The translations under genes were made by a program, and so were the position numbers. The notes beneath the pieces were generated by a model. It saw only the letters and a program-made list of their open reading frames with translations, was not told the origin of the DNA and made no database searches. Positions 1 through 4,877 of a DNA stretch of 5,265 nucleotides are shown piece after piece. The DNA comes from Rhodospirillales bacterium Alpha_05 (GTDB lineage: Bacteria; Pseudomonadota; Alphaproteobacteria; Rhodospirillales; Rhodospirillaceae). Each line of letters begins with the position of its first letter. The first letter of the stretch is position 1. Location of the stretch: NCBI GenBank assembly GCA_001603335.1, contig LUYR01000146.1, forward strand, positions 1 through 5,265. Reading direction: 5' to 3'.

Positions 1-316
1 GGGCGAGCTCGGGCTCGCCACCGAGGTCGGGCCGCGCGGCGCGAACCTCTCGGGCGGCCAGCGGCAGATGCTCGCCCTCGCGCGCGCGCTGGTCGGCGAC
101 CCGGCGGTGCTGCTGCTTGACGAGCCCACCACCGGCATGGACGCTCCGACGGAGCAACACCTCGCCACCCAGCTCGCGGCGCGCAAGGGTGCGGCGACGA
201 TTCTGGTCTCCACCCACAGCCGCGTCGTTCTCTCCCAGTGCGACCGCATCCTGGTGCTCGACCGGGGTAAGGTGGTGGCGTTCGGTCCGCGCGACCGGGT
301 GCTCGTCGGCGGCTAG
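1..316 (+). CDS. ABC transporter ATP-binding domain, C-terminal part (type I secretion/exporter-like), 5' truncated
   Basis: The reading frame is open from base 2 to the TAG at 314-316, giving the last 104 residues of an ABC ATPase. Seen directly, in order: the ABC signature LSGGQRQ at about residues 16-22 of the fragment, Walker B LLLDEP at 37-42 with the catalytic glutamate E41, a D-loop reading GMD, the switch histidine H72 in VSTHS, and a closing ILVLDRGKVVAFGPRD segment. Walker A and the Q-loop lie outside the window. The ending, which stops soon after GPRDRVL, and the PTTGMD..TE wording resemble the nucleotide-binding domain of fused type I secretion or peptide/lipid exporters (LapB/HlyB/PrtD-like), where a membrane domain precedes it. 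That subfamily is inferred; the ABC ATPase call itself is secure. It would act at the cytoplasmic face of the inner membrane, hydrolysing ATP to drive export. The next gene begins 62 bases downstream. Confidence 0.93.
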   Translation, partial: GELGLATEVGPRGANLSGGQRQMLALARALVGDPAVLLLDEPTTGMDAPTEQHLATQLAARKGAATILVSTHSRVVLSQCDRILVLDRGKVVAFGPRDRVLVGG

Positions 317-351
317 AAACGCCCTCGACGCCCGCCCCGGAATCGCGTACC

Positions 352-381
352 CATCGGTTTCCAACTGGGAGAAACCGCATG
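352..381 (+). promoter_or_regulatory. Stem-loop enclosing the ppnP ribosome binding site and start codon
   Basis: CGGTTTC (355-361) pairs perfectly with GAAACCG (371-377). With C378 bulged, CAT (352-354) then pairs with the ATG start codon (379-381), making a 7+3 bp stem around a nine-base loop. The Shine-Dalgarno-like GGGAG (367-371) lies in the loop and at the stem base. The pairing is seen in the sequence. A role in translational control, for example a thermometer-like or protein-bound switch, is inference. Confidence 0.45.
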
Positions 382-660
382 TTCAAGACCAACAGCTACT
401 TCGACGGCAAGGTCGCCTCGATCGCGTTTCAGGGCGAGGCGCTGCCCGCTACCGTCGGCGCGATGGCGCCCGGCGAATACGAATTCGGCACCGCCGCCAA
501 GGAAACCATGACCGTGGTTTCCGGCGCGCTCACGGTGAAGCTGCCCGGCTCCGACGCCTGGGTCGAATACGCCCGCGGCGCGAGCTTCGAGGTTCCGGCC
601 AACGCCAAGTTCCAGCTCCAGGTCGCTGTCGACACCGCCTATCTCTGCACCTACGGCTGA
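379..660 (+). CDS. ppnP: Pyrimidine/purine nucleoside phosphorylase PpnP (YaiE/DUF1255 family)
   Basis: This 93-residue protein aligns by eye along its whole length with E. coli PpnP (94 residues). It shares the N-terminal NxYFxGKVxSI opening (residues 5-15), the GEYxF block, the EEMTV/ETMTVVSGAL strand near residues 42-51 and the C-terminal FQLQVAxxTAYLCxY ending. The family is a single small cupin barrel that phosphorolyses nucleosides such as uridine, inosine, adenosine, guanosine, cytidine, thymidine and xanthosine to the free base and (deoxy)ribose 1-phosphate, in the cytoplasm. The ATG at 379 follows a GGGAG motif at 367-371, and the length matches the family, so the start is well supported. 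No obvious partner gene is adjacent: the upstream gene is an exporter fragment and the downstream gene encodes a secreted protein, so the gene may be transcribed alone or by read-through. The start codon lies in a predicted hairpin, listed separately. Confidence 0.95.
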   Translation: MFKTNSYFDGKVASIAFQGEALPATVGAMAPGEYEFGTAAKETMTVVSGALTVKLPGSDAWVEYARGASFEVPANAKFQLQVAVDTAYLCTYG

Positions 661-666
661 CCGGGT

Positions 667-709
667 TTGCGTCCCCGTGCCGCCGCGCTTATATCGCGGA
701 GACGGGGAC
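667..709 (+). promoter_or_regulatory. Candidate promoter within an inverted repeat, upstream of the secreted cysteine-rich protein
   Basis: A sigma-70-like pair TTGCGT (667-672) and TATATC (690-695) with a 17-base spacer sits about 60 bases before the next start codon. The same stretch holds an 8-bp inverted repeat, GTCCCCGT (671-678) and ACGGGGAC (702-709), with an inner CCGCG/CGCGG pair (683-687/695-699) around the loop. With no T-run behind it, it is a poor intrinsic terminator for ppnP, although it begins 11 bases after that stop. Promoter function is inferred from weak matches only. Confidence 0.28.
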
Positions 710-755
710 GCACCCCGCATCGCCCCACTTCCTCGACGAGACGGATTCCATACCC

Positions 756-1085
756 ATGCGAACTCTTTTTGGCGTTCTCGCCATTGCCGCTCTGGTGAGC
801 GGGTTCGGCGCAGCCGCCCAGGCGCAGACCCCGACCGCCGCCCAGTGCAATGCGGAATCCAAGGCGTGCGACGCGGCGTGCAACGCCGCCGACCCCAAGC
901 ACAGCTTCTCCTACGCCGGATGCTCGGCGAAGTGCGTGGCGAAGAAGGCCGCGTGCGACAGCGAGATCATCTACGACAAGAGCGCCGACTGGACGAAGAA
1001 GCAGTACAACGCGGCCAAGCCGTGGGTCGAGGACAAGATCGAGCGCGCCCCGGCCAATACCGAATACACGTATCCCAAGAACTGA
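756..1085 (+). CDS. Small secreted/periplasmic six-cysteine protein of unknown function
   Basis: I do not recognise this 109-residue protein. Residues 1-23 form a classical Sec signal peptide: MR, a hydrophobic core (LFGVLAIAALVSGFGAAA) and an A-Q-A cleavage site, predicting a mature form starting at Q24. There is no lipobox cysteine, so it should be soluble in the periplasm or exported. The mature part has exactly six cysteines, at residues 31, 38, 42, 56, 60 and 67, with spacing 6-3-13-3-6, which is mirror symmetric. Two CxxxC motifs on opposing helices suggest an alpha-helical hairpin stitched by disulfides. The tail (residues 70-109) is Lys-, Asp- and Tyr-rich with W79 and W90 and no cysteine. 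The ATG at 756 is chosen because it places the signal peptide precisely; its ribosome site (GACGAGACGG region, 733-743) is weak. Cellular location is well supported, function is not. Confidence 0.85.
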   Translation: MRTLFGVLAIAALVSGFGAAAQAQTPTAAQCNAESKACDAACNAADPKHSFSYAGCSAKCVAKKAACDSEIIYDKSADWTKKQYNAAKPWVEDKIERAPANTEYTYPKN

Positions 1086-1090
1086 TCGCC

Positions 1091-1134
1091 GCGCCCGGGG
1101 CGCAACCGCAAGCCTCGCGGGCGAAGAGGGTTTT
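1091..1134 (+). terminator. Possible weak terminator after the secreted protein gene
   Basis: Six bases after the TGA, GCGCCC and GGGCGC (1091-1103) form a tight GC palindrome. Alternatively CGCCCG (1092-1097) can pair with CGGGCG (1118-1123). A TTTT run follows at 1131-1134 but is separated from either stem, and only a 4-bp CCTC/GAGG stem (1113-1116/1126-1129) abuts it. The geometry is not that of a good intrinsic terminator, so confidence is low. Confidence 0.25.
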
Positions 1135-1159
1135 CATCGTTCGGGATTGCGGGTATATG
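1131..1159 (+). promoter_or_regulatory. Candidate sigma-70-like promoter for DAHP synthase
   Basis: TTTTCA (1131-1136, four of six to TTGACA) and TATATG (1154-1159) are separated by an optimal 17 bases, in a locally AT-richer patch about 80-110 bases upstream of the DAHP synthase start. Transcription would begin near 1166, which would cut off the left arm of the long stem described next. The promoter and the complete stem are therefore probably alternatives. Inferred from consensus matching only. Confidence 0.33.
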
Positions 1160-1223
1160 GGATGGTCCGATTTGCGGCGGCGCGGCTGGACTTTCGCGCC
1201 TTTTGCGGTCGGTGGATCATCCC
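1159..1223 (+). promoter_or_regulatory. Structured leader upstream of DAHP synthase with nested stem-loops
   Basis: GGGATGGTCC (1159-1168) can pair with GGATCATCCC (1214-1223) as ten consecutive pairs, including one G-U, closing a 45-base interior. Inside it, GGCGCG (1179-1184) pairs with CGCGCC (1195-1200), followed at once by TTTT (1201-1204), a terminator-like element. The outer right arm ends directly before the purine-rich GAGGGAG (1224-1230) ahead of the start codon. The pairings are visible. Regulation of aromatic synthesis by this leader is inference. Confidence 0.35.
1179..1204 (+). terminator. Terminator-like hairpin in the DAHP synthase leader (possible attenuator)
   Basis: A 6-bp all-GC stem (1179-1184 with 1195-1200), a ten-base loop and an adjoining T4 tract lie 38 bases before the DAHP synthase start codon. 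The stem is short and the T-tract is only four long, so it would be a leaky terminator at best. The position, upstream of a gene that normally needs end-product control, is why it is listed. Confidence 0.25.
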
Positions 1224-1241
1224 GAGGGAGAATTGAGGCCA

Positions 1242-2633
1242 ATGGCCGAGACCACCAACTGGACCCCCGAATCCTGGCGCGCCCGCCCGCTCGTGCAGAT
1301 GCCGGATTACCCCGACGCGGACGCTCTCGCGCGCGTCGAAACCAAGCTCCGCAACTACCCGCCGCTGGTGTTTGCCGGCGAGGCGCGTAGCCTCAAGCGG
1401 TCGCTCGCCGAAGTGGCGGAGGGCCATGCCTTCCTGCTCCAGGGCGGCGACTGCGCCGAGAGCTTTGCCGACTTTCATCCCAACACCATCCGCGACACCT
1501 TCCGGATCCTGTTGCAGATGGCGGTGGTCCTGACCTTCGGCGGCGCGATCCCGGTGGTCAAGGTCGGCCGCATGGCGGGCCAGTTCGCCAAGCCGCGCTC
1601 GGCCAACACCGAAATCATCGAAGGCACCGAGTATCCGTCCTACCGCGGCGACATGATCAACGGCCCGGAAGTGACGATGGACGCGCGGGTGCCCGACCCG
1701 GACCGCCTGGTGCAGGCGTACAACCAGTCGGCCTCGACGCTCAACCTGCTGCGCGCCTTCGCCCAGGGCGGCTACGCCAACCTGCGCGCCGTGCACCAGT
1801 GGAACCTCGACTTCCTCGCCGACACGCCGCAGGCGCATCGCTACAACGATCTCGCCAACCGCATCGACGAGGCGATGAGCTTCATGGCCGCGTGCGGCGT
1901 GACGCCCGATCTCGTCACCCAAATGCGCGAGACCTCGTTCTTCACCTCGCACGAGGCGCTGCACCTGACCTACGAGCAGGCGCTCACCCGCGTCGATTCC
2001 ACCACCGGCGACTGGTACGACTGCTCGGCGCACATGCTCTGGATCGGCGACCGCACCCGCCAGATCGACGGCGCGCACGTCGAGTTCCTGCGTGGCGTCG
2101 GCAACCCTCTCGGCGTCAAGGCCGGTCCGTCGATGCCGGTGGATGACCTGCTGCGTCTCTGCGACATCCTCAATCCGGAAAACGAGCCGGGCCGCCTCAC
2201 CGTGATCGCCCGCATGGGCGCGGAACAGGTGACCGAGAAGCTGCCGCCGCTTGTGCGCGCGCTCAAAGCCGAAGGCCGCAAGGTGGTGTGGTCCTGCGAC
2301 CCGATGCACGGCAACACCGAGAAGGTGTCGAGCGGCCTCAAGACCCGCGACTTCGACCGCATCCTCGCCGAGGTGCGCGGCTTCTTCGCGGTGCACGCGG
2401 CGGAAGGCACCCACGCGGGCGGCGTCCACTTCGAGCTCACCGGTAAGAACGTCACCGAGTGCATCGGCGGTGCGAGCGCGGTGACCGAGGCAACCCTCGG
2501 CGACCGCTACGAAACCGCCTGCGACCCCCGCCTCAACGCCGACCAGTCGCTGGAGCTCGCGTTCCTTATCTCCGGGCACCTCAAGGCCGAACGCGACAAG
2601 AAGCGCAACGCCCAGCGTCCCAACGGGAAATAA
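1242..2633 (+). CDS. 3-deoxy-7-phosphoheptulonate (DAHP) synthase, class II
   Basis: This 463-residue cytoplasmic enzyme condenses phosphoenolpyruvate with erythrose 4-phosphate to DAHP, the first step of the shikimate pathway (EC 2.5.1.54). Class II membership is clear from the family blocks: FLLQGGDCAESF (64-75), PVVKVGRMAGQFAKPRS (104-120), RGDMINGP (135-142), RETSFFTSHEALHL (229-242), LWIGDRTRQ (266-274), VVWSCDPMHGNT (348-359), GGVHFELTGKNVTECIGG (393-410) and CDPRLNADQSLEL (427-439). The four metal ligands known from the Mycobacterium enzyme are present as C71, H356, E398 and D428, with matching spacing. The length is normal for a bacterial class II enzyme. I chose ATG 1242 because family similarity begins just after it (NWTPESWR) and GAGGGAG (1224-1230) and GAGG (1235-1238) precede it. 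An in-frame TTG at 1203 would add 13 unlikely residues. The next gene starts 58 bases later on the same strand, so cotranscription is plausible. Confidence 0.97.
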   Translation: MAETTNWTPESWRARPLVQMPDYPDADALARVETKLRNYPPLVFAGEARSLKRSLAEVAEGHAFLLQGGDCAESFADFHPNTIRDTFRILLQMAVVLTFGGAIPVVKVGRMAGQFAKPRSANTEIIEGTEYPSYRGDMINGPEVTMDARVPDPDRLVQAYNQSASTLNLLRAFAQGGYANLRAVHQWNLDFLADTPQAHRYNDLANRIDEAMSFMAACGVTPDLVTQMRETSFFTSHEALHLTYEQALTRVDSTTGDWYDCSAHMLWIGDRTRQIDGAHVEFLRGVGNPLGVKAGPSMPVDDLLRLCDILNPENEPGRLTVIARMGAEQVTEKLPPLVRALKAEGRKVVWSCDPMHGNTEKVSSGLKTRDFDRILAEVRGFFAVHAAEGTHAGGVHFELTGKNVTECIGGASAVTEATLGDRYETACDPRLNADQSLELAFLISGHLKAERDKKRNAQRPNGK

Positions 2634-2648
2634 CCACGAACCCAAAGC

Positions 2649-2671
2649 CCGCGCCGGAAACCCCGGCGCGG
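2649..2671 (+). promoter_or_regulatory. Intercistronic GC hairpin between DAHP synthase and the phosphoribosyltransferase
   Basis: CCGCGCCGG (2649-2657) and CCGGCGCGG (2663-2671) form a perfect 9-bp stem with a five-base loop (AAACC). It starts 15 bases after the DAHP synthase TAA and ends nine bases before the AGGAG ribosome site of the next gene. There is no T-run, so it is not a typical intrinsic terminator. An RNA-stabilising or partial-termination role is inferred. Confidence 0.5.
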
Positions 2672-2691
2672 CGCATAACAGGAGAGTGCCA

Positions 2692-3873
2692 ATGGTGGCT
2701 GAATGTTCGGTCGCCGACGGGCGTTGCGCCGCCGAGGCGCATCCCACCGCCGCCGATGTCCCGGCTTACACCGACAAGTACTTCACCCGCACCCGCGAGA
2801 TCGTCGAACGCTTCGGCGACGTTCCGGTCACCTACGCGGTGTTCATGCGCCGCCCGGTGCTCTACACCGCGCGCCTCGCGCTCAATTGGCTGAAGGGCGT
2901 GATGGCGGCCAAGGGCGCGGCGCTCAAGGTGGAGGAATGCTTCGCCGAGGGCGAGTGGGTCGGCGCGGGCGAGCCGATGCTCTATCTCACCGGGTCGTTC
3001 GTCGCGCTCACCGAGCTCGAAACGATCTTCCTCCAGAAGATCGGCGCGGCCTCGGTCGCCGCGTTCGCGGCCTACCAGATGGTTAGCGAACTGCCGAAGA
3101 CCGCCTTCCTCGCCATGGATACGCGCCATTGCGCCGGTACCGAAATGGCCGAGCTGATGGCCTATGCGGCTTCGGTCGGCTCCAAGGCGGCGCAGGACGA
3201 GGTCGGCGCCACCGGCTTCGTCGGCAACTCCACCGACGCCACCGCCCACTTCTTCGGCCAGCCGCAGGGGCTCGGCACCATGCCCCATGCGTTGATCGGC
3301 TATGCCGGGTCGACGGTGCGCGCCGCCGAGATGTTCCACGAGACCTTCCCCGAAGTGCCGCTCTACGTGCTCGTCGACTACTTCGGCCACGAGATCGCCG
3401 ACACCCTGGCGGTGTGCGCGCGCTTCCCCGATCTCGCGCACCAGGGCCTGCTCGGCATTCGCCTCGACACCCACGGTGGCCGCTTCATCGAAGGCCTGGA
3501 TACGCAAAAGTCCTATGCCGTACTCGACAAGCACGCCCCCGACGCGCTGCGCGGCTACCGCTCGGAAGTCGAACTCCGCCATCTGATCGGCACCGGCGTT
3601 TCGGCGGCGGCGATCTGGCACACCCGCGAGGCGCTCAATACCCACGGCTTCGACAAGGTGAAGATCATCGCGTCGAGCGGCTTTTCGGGCAAGAAGTGCA
3701 GCGTGATGGCCGTGGCGCACGCGCCGATCGACATCATCGGCACCGGCTCGTTCCTGCCCGATCTCTGGAGCGAAACCTACGCGACCGCCGACATCGTCGC
3801 CTACGACGGCGTGCCGAAGGTGAAAGTCGGCCGAGAGTTCCTGCTGCGCCCGCAGGTCCAGGCCCAGGAATAG
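2692..3873 (+). CDS. Nicotinate phosphoribosyltransferase-like enzyme (NAPRTase family)
   Basis: A 393-residue phosphoribosyltransferase, close in length to bacterial and archaeal NAPRTases. The family makes nicotinate mononucleotide from nicotinate and PRPP (with ATP), the entry step of the Preiss-Handler NAD salvage route, in the cytoplasm. Seen in order: EPMLYLTGSFVALTELET (94-111), an active-site-like MDTRHCAGTEM (142-152), GFVGNSTDATAHFFG (175-189), GTMPHALIGYAGSTVRA (195-211), where H199 matches the phosphorylated histidine of NAPRTases, VDYFGHEIADTL (228-239), GIRLDTHGGRFIEG (255-268), KIIASSGFSGKK (324-335) and the phosphate-binding IDIIGTGSFLPD (346-357). ATG 2692 is preferred because AGGAG (2680-2684) lies seven bases before it; GTG at 2686 and 2695 are alternatives. 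The DTRH segment reads more like quinolinate phosphoribosyltransferase (DTRK) than the usual FGxRR of NAPRTases, so substrate choice is not certain. It may be cotranscribed with DAHP synthase. A strong terminator follows 20 bases after the stop. Confidence 0.85.
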   Translation: MVAECSVADGRCAAEAHPTAADVPAYTDKYFTRTREIVERFGDVPVTYAVFMRRPVLYTARLALNWLKGVMAAKGAALKVEECFAEGEWVGAGEPMLYLTGSFVALTELETIFLQKIGAASVAAFAAYQMVSELPKTAFLAMDTRHCAGTEMAELMAYAASVGSKAAQDEVGATGFVGNSTDATAHFFGQPQGLGTMPHALIGYAGSTVRAAEMFHETFPEVPLYVLVDYFGHEIADTLAVCARFPDLAHQGLLGIRLDTHGGRFIEGLDTQKSYAVLDKHAPDALRGYRSEVELRHLIGTGVSAAAIWHTREALNTHGFDKVKIIASSGFSGKKCSVMAVAHAPIDIIGTGSFLPDLWSETYATADIVAYDGVPKVKVGREFLLRPQVQAQE

Positions 3874-3893
3874 TCCTCCTCCTCGCCGACCGA

Positions 3894-3923
3894 ACCAACG
3901 GCCGCTTTCGAGCGGCCGTTGGT
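3894..3923. terminator. Bidirectional intrinsic terminator between convergent genes
   Basis: ACCAACGGCCGCT (3894-3906) and AGCGGCCGTTGGT (3911-3923) are perfect complements, giving a 13-bp stem closed by TTCG on the plus strand (CGAA on the minus). It lies 20 bases after the phosphoribosyltransferase stop and two bases beyond the stop of the minus-strand gene. The flanking T-runs are short (CTTC on plus, TCGG on minus), which is common in GC-rich genomes. Placement and perfect symmetry make a two-way terminator the natural reading. Confidence 0.88.
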
Positions 3924-3925
3924 CT

Positions 3926-4756
3926 TCAGGTGACCCGTGCCTCGAAGGCGGCGGCGTCGAGGGCCCGGAAGAACCGCGCGGCGGTGTCCACCGCCTCGAG
4001 GCCGTGGCGGTTGGCGAGGCCGTCGACGTCGTAGGAGGCCTGGGCGCGGCGCAGCGGCTTCGAGAGCGCCAGTAGCAGCGCGATGGCGTGGCGCTCGGTG
4101 AAGTTCCATTCCCGCTCGATCGGCGAGGTCGCGGGCGGCAGGTTGCTGTCGATCACCGCCATTAGCCAGGAGAGGCGGTGGGGAAAGTCCTCGAAATGGG
4201 CGATCACGCCCATCGATACGTCCACCAGCAGCAGGTGATTCTCCCTGTCGGCGAACACCTGGGGCCACTCGATCTGCCCGGTGGTGGGGGAGAGGTGGCT
4301 CGCCGCCAGCTCCTCGGCGCGACGGCGGAACTGCTCGGTGCGTTCCTGGCCGAGCATCGCCACCGTGGCGCTGATCACGCCGGGGATGACGCGGCGGCTG
4401 AGCATTGGGTGGTTGGTGGGCGCGGCGGTGCCCGGGGTGCCGCCGAAGCGCGGGAGCAGGGGGCGCAGCGGCTCCACCAGGATCCGATCGAACGGCGGCA
4501 GGGTGCGGCCCTCGGCCTCGTTGAGGAGGCGGCGGCACACCGAGAACCCCAGCGCGTGCAGCGGATGGGAACGGAGGAAGGCGCTGGCGATGGTGCGCAG
4601 GGCCTCCACGTCGACGTGCGACCCGGAGTTGGCGGCGCTCTGGGCATAGTACTGGATGAAGTCGGCGAGGAGGGCGTTGGGCGCCTTCAAGGGGCAATGA
4701 ACACCGGATTGGGCGTTTGCCGCAGCGGTGTCCCGGTCGTTAGGATCCGTAGACAT
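3926..4756 (-). CDS. Conserved-looking cytoplasmic protein of unknown function, 276 residues
   Basis: I do not recognise this protein. It has no signal peptide or membrane span and a balanced composition, unlike the Arg/Pro/Ala-rich products of overlapping frames. Residues 1-20 are polar and probably disordered. Helical-looking segments follow: 24-42, 47-64 (DVEALRTIASAFLRSH) and 66-82. Residues 83-122 are rich in Pro and Gly (LPPFDRILVEPLRPLLPRFGG). A charged stretch ERTEQFRRRAEELAASHL (138-155) may be a short coiled coil. A conspicuous aromatic and His-rich core, GVIAHFEDFPHRLSWLMAV (183-201), is followed by a helical C-terminus (220-270). ATG 4756 is chosen over the upstream GTG (4762) because GGAGG (complement of 4764-4768) is seven bases before the ATG but only one before the GTG. 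The TGA abuts the shared terminator. It is divergent from NAD+ synthetase and convergent with the phosphoribosyltransferase, which hints at, but does not show, a link to NAD metabolism. Confidence 0.82.
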   Translation of the reverse strand: MSTDPNDRDTAAANAQSGVHCPLKAPNALLADFIQYYAQSAANSGSHVDVEALRTIASAFLRSHPLHALGFSVCRRLLNEAEGRTLPPFDRILVEPLRPLLPRFGGTPGTAAPTNHPMLSRRVIPGVISATVAMLGQERTEQFRRRAEELAASHLSPTTGQIEWPQVFADRENHLLLVDVSMGVIAHFEDFPHRLSWLMAVIDSNLPPATSPIEREWNFTERHAIALLLALSKPLRRAQASYDVDGLANRHGLEAVDTAARFFRALDAAAFEARVT

Positions 4757-4772
4757 CCGCACACCTCCATTC

Positions 4773-4791
4773 GTATGAGCGTTGGTATGAG
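4773..4791. repeat. Direct repeat GTATGAG x2, possible operator
   Basis: GTATGAG occurs at 4773-4779 and again at 4785-4791, a 12-base period, followed by a related GTATATC at 4795-4801. The pair covers the expected transcription start of the minus-strand gene and the bases just downstream of its candidate -10. Such placement would suit a repressor, but two 7-base copies are little evidence. Confidence 0.3.
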
Positions 4792-4793
4792 AA

Positions 4794-4799
4794 AGTATA
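4794..4799 (-). promoter_or_regulatory. Candidate -10 element for the minus-strand unknown gene
   Basis: Read on the minus strand, 4799-4794 is TATACT (five of six to TATAAT), 38 bases upstream of the start codon in the only AT-rich patch of the intergenic region (about 4771-4832). No convincing -35 lies 16-18 bases further upstream, so an activator or another sigma factor may be involved. Weak, consensus-based. Confidence 0.3.
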
Positions 4800-4848
4800 T
4801 CTCGGGTGCAACAAATTTCACACCTTTAATTCACGCGCCGCCCCCGCG

Positions 4849-4877
4849 TTGACAACCCATTGGCCCGGCAATAGGTT
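4849..4877 (+). promoter_or_regulatory. Candidate promoter of NAD+ synthetase
   Basis: A perfect TTGACA -35 (4849-4854) is followed after 17 bases by TAGGTT (4872-4877), which shares T, A and the final T with TATAAT. Transcription would start near 4884, leaving a leader of about 40 bases before the ATG. The strong -35 and weak -10 are typical of GC-rich alphaproteobacterial promoters. A palindrome overlapping the -10 is listed separately. Confidence 0.5.

Noticed and set aside
117..755. Possible long N-terminal extension of the secreted cysteine protein, since its frame is open back to base 117
   Set aside because: The upstream part overlaps the ABC and ppnP genes in another frame and has shadow-like composition. 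ATG 756 places a textbook signal peptide at the N-terminus.
1134..2747. A 537-residue minus-strand open frame covering the whole DAHP synthase gene
   Set aside because: Its product is dominated by Arg, His, Val, Gly and Ala without domain motifs. It is the expected antisense shadow of a GC-rich gene whose sense product matches class II DAHP synthase along its full length.
2581..3720. A 379-residue minus-strand open frame opposite the phosphoribosyltransferase
   Set aside because: Same shadow effect: low-complexity charged composition, no ribosome site support, and the plus-strand protein has clear family motifs.
3801..4697. A 298-residue minus-strand frame overlapping the unknown 276-residue gene
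   Set aside because: It is extremely rich in Arg, Pro and Gly and runs through the strong terminator into the 3' end of the phosphoribosyltransferase. The other frame has a good ribosome site and stops at the terminator.
4805..4824. Imperfect symmetry GGTG...CACC with a central AAATTT in the divergent region
   Set aside because: Four-base arms with poor inner symmetry are expected by chance and do not overlap a well-supported promoter element.
4178..4852. A 224-residue plus-strand frame opposite the unknown minus-strand gene
   Set aside because: Biased Gly, Ala, Arg and His composition and no credible ribosome site. It ends in the divergent promoter region, so it is read as an antisense shadow.
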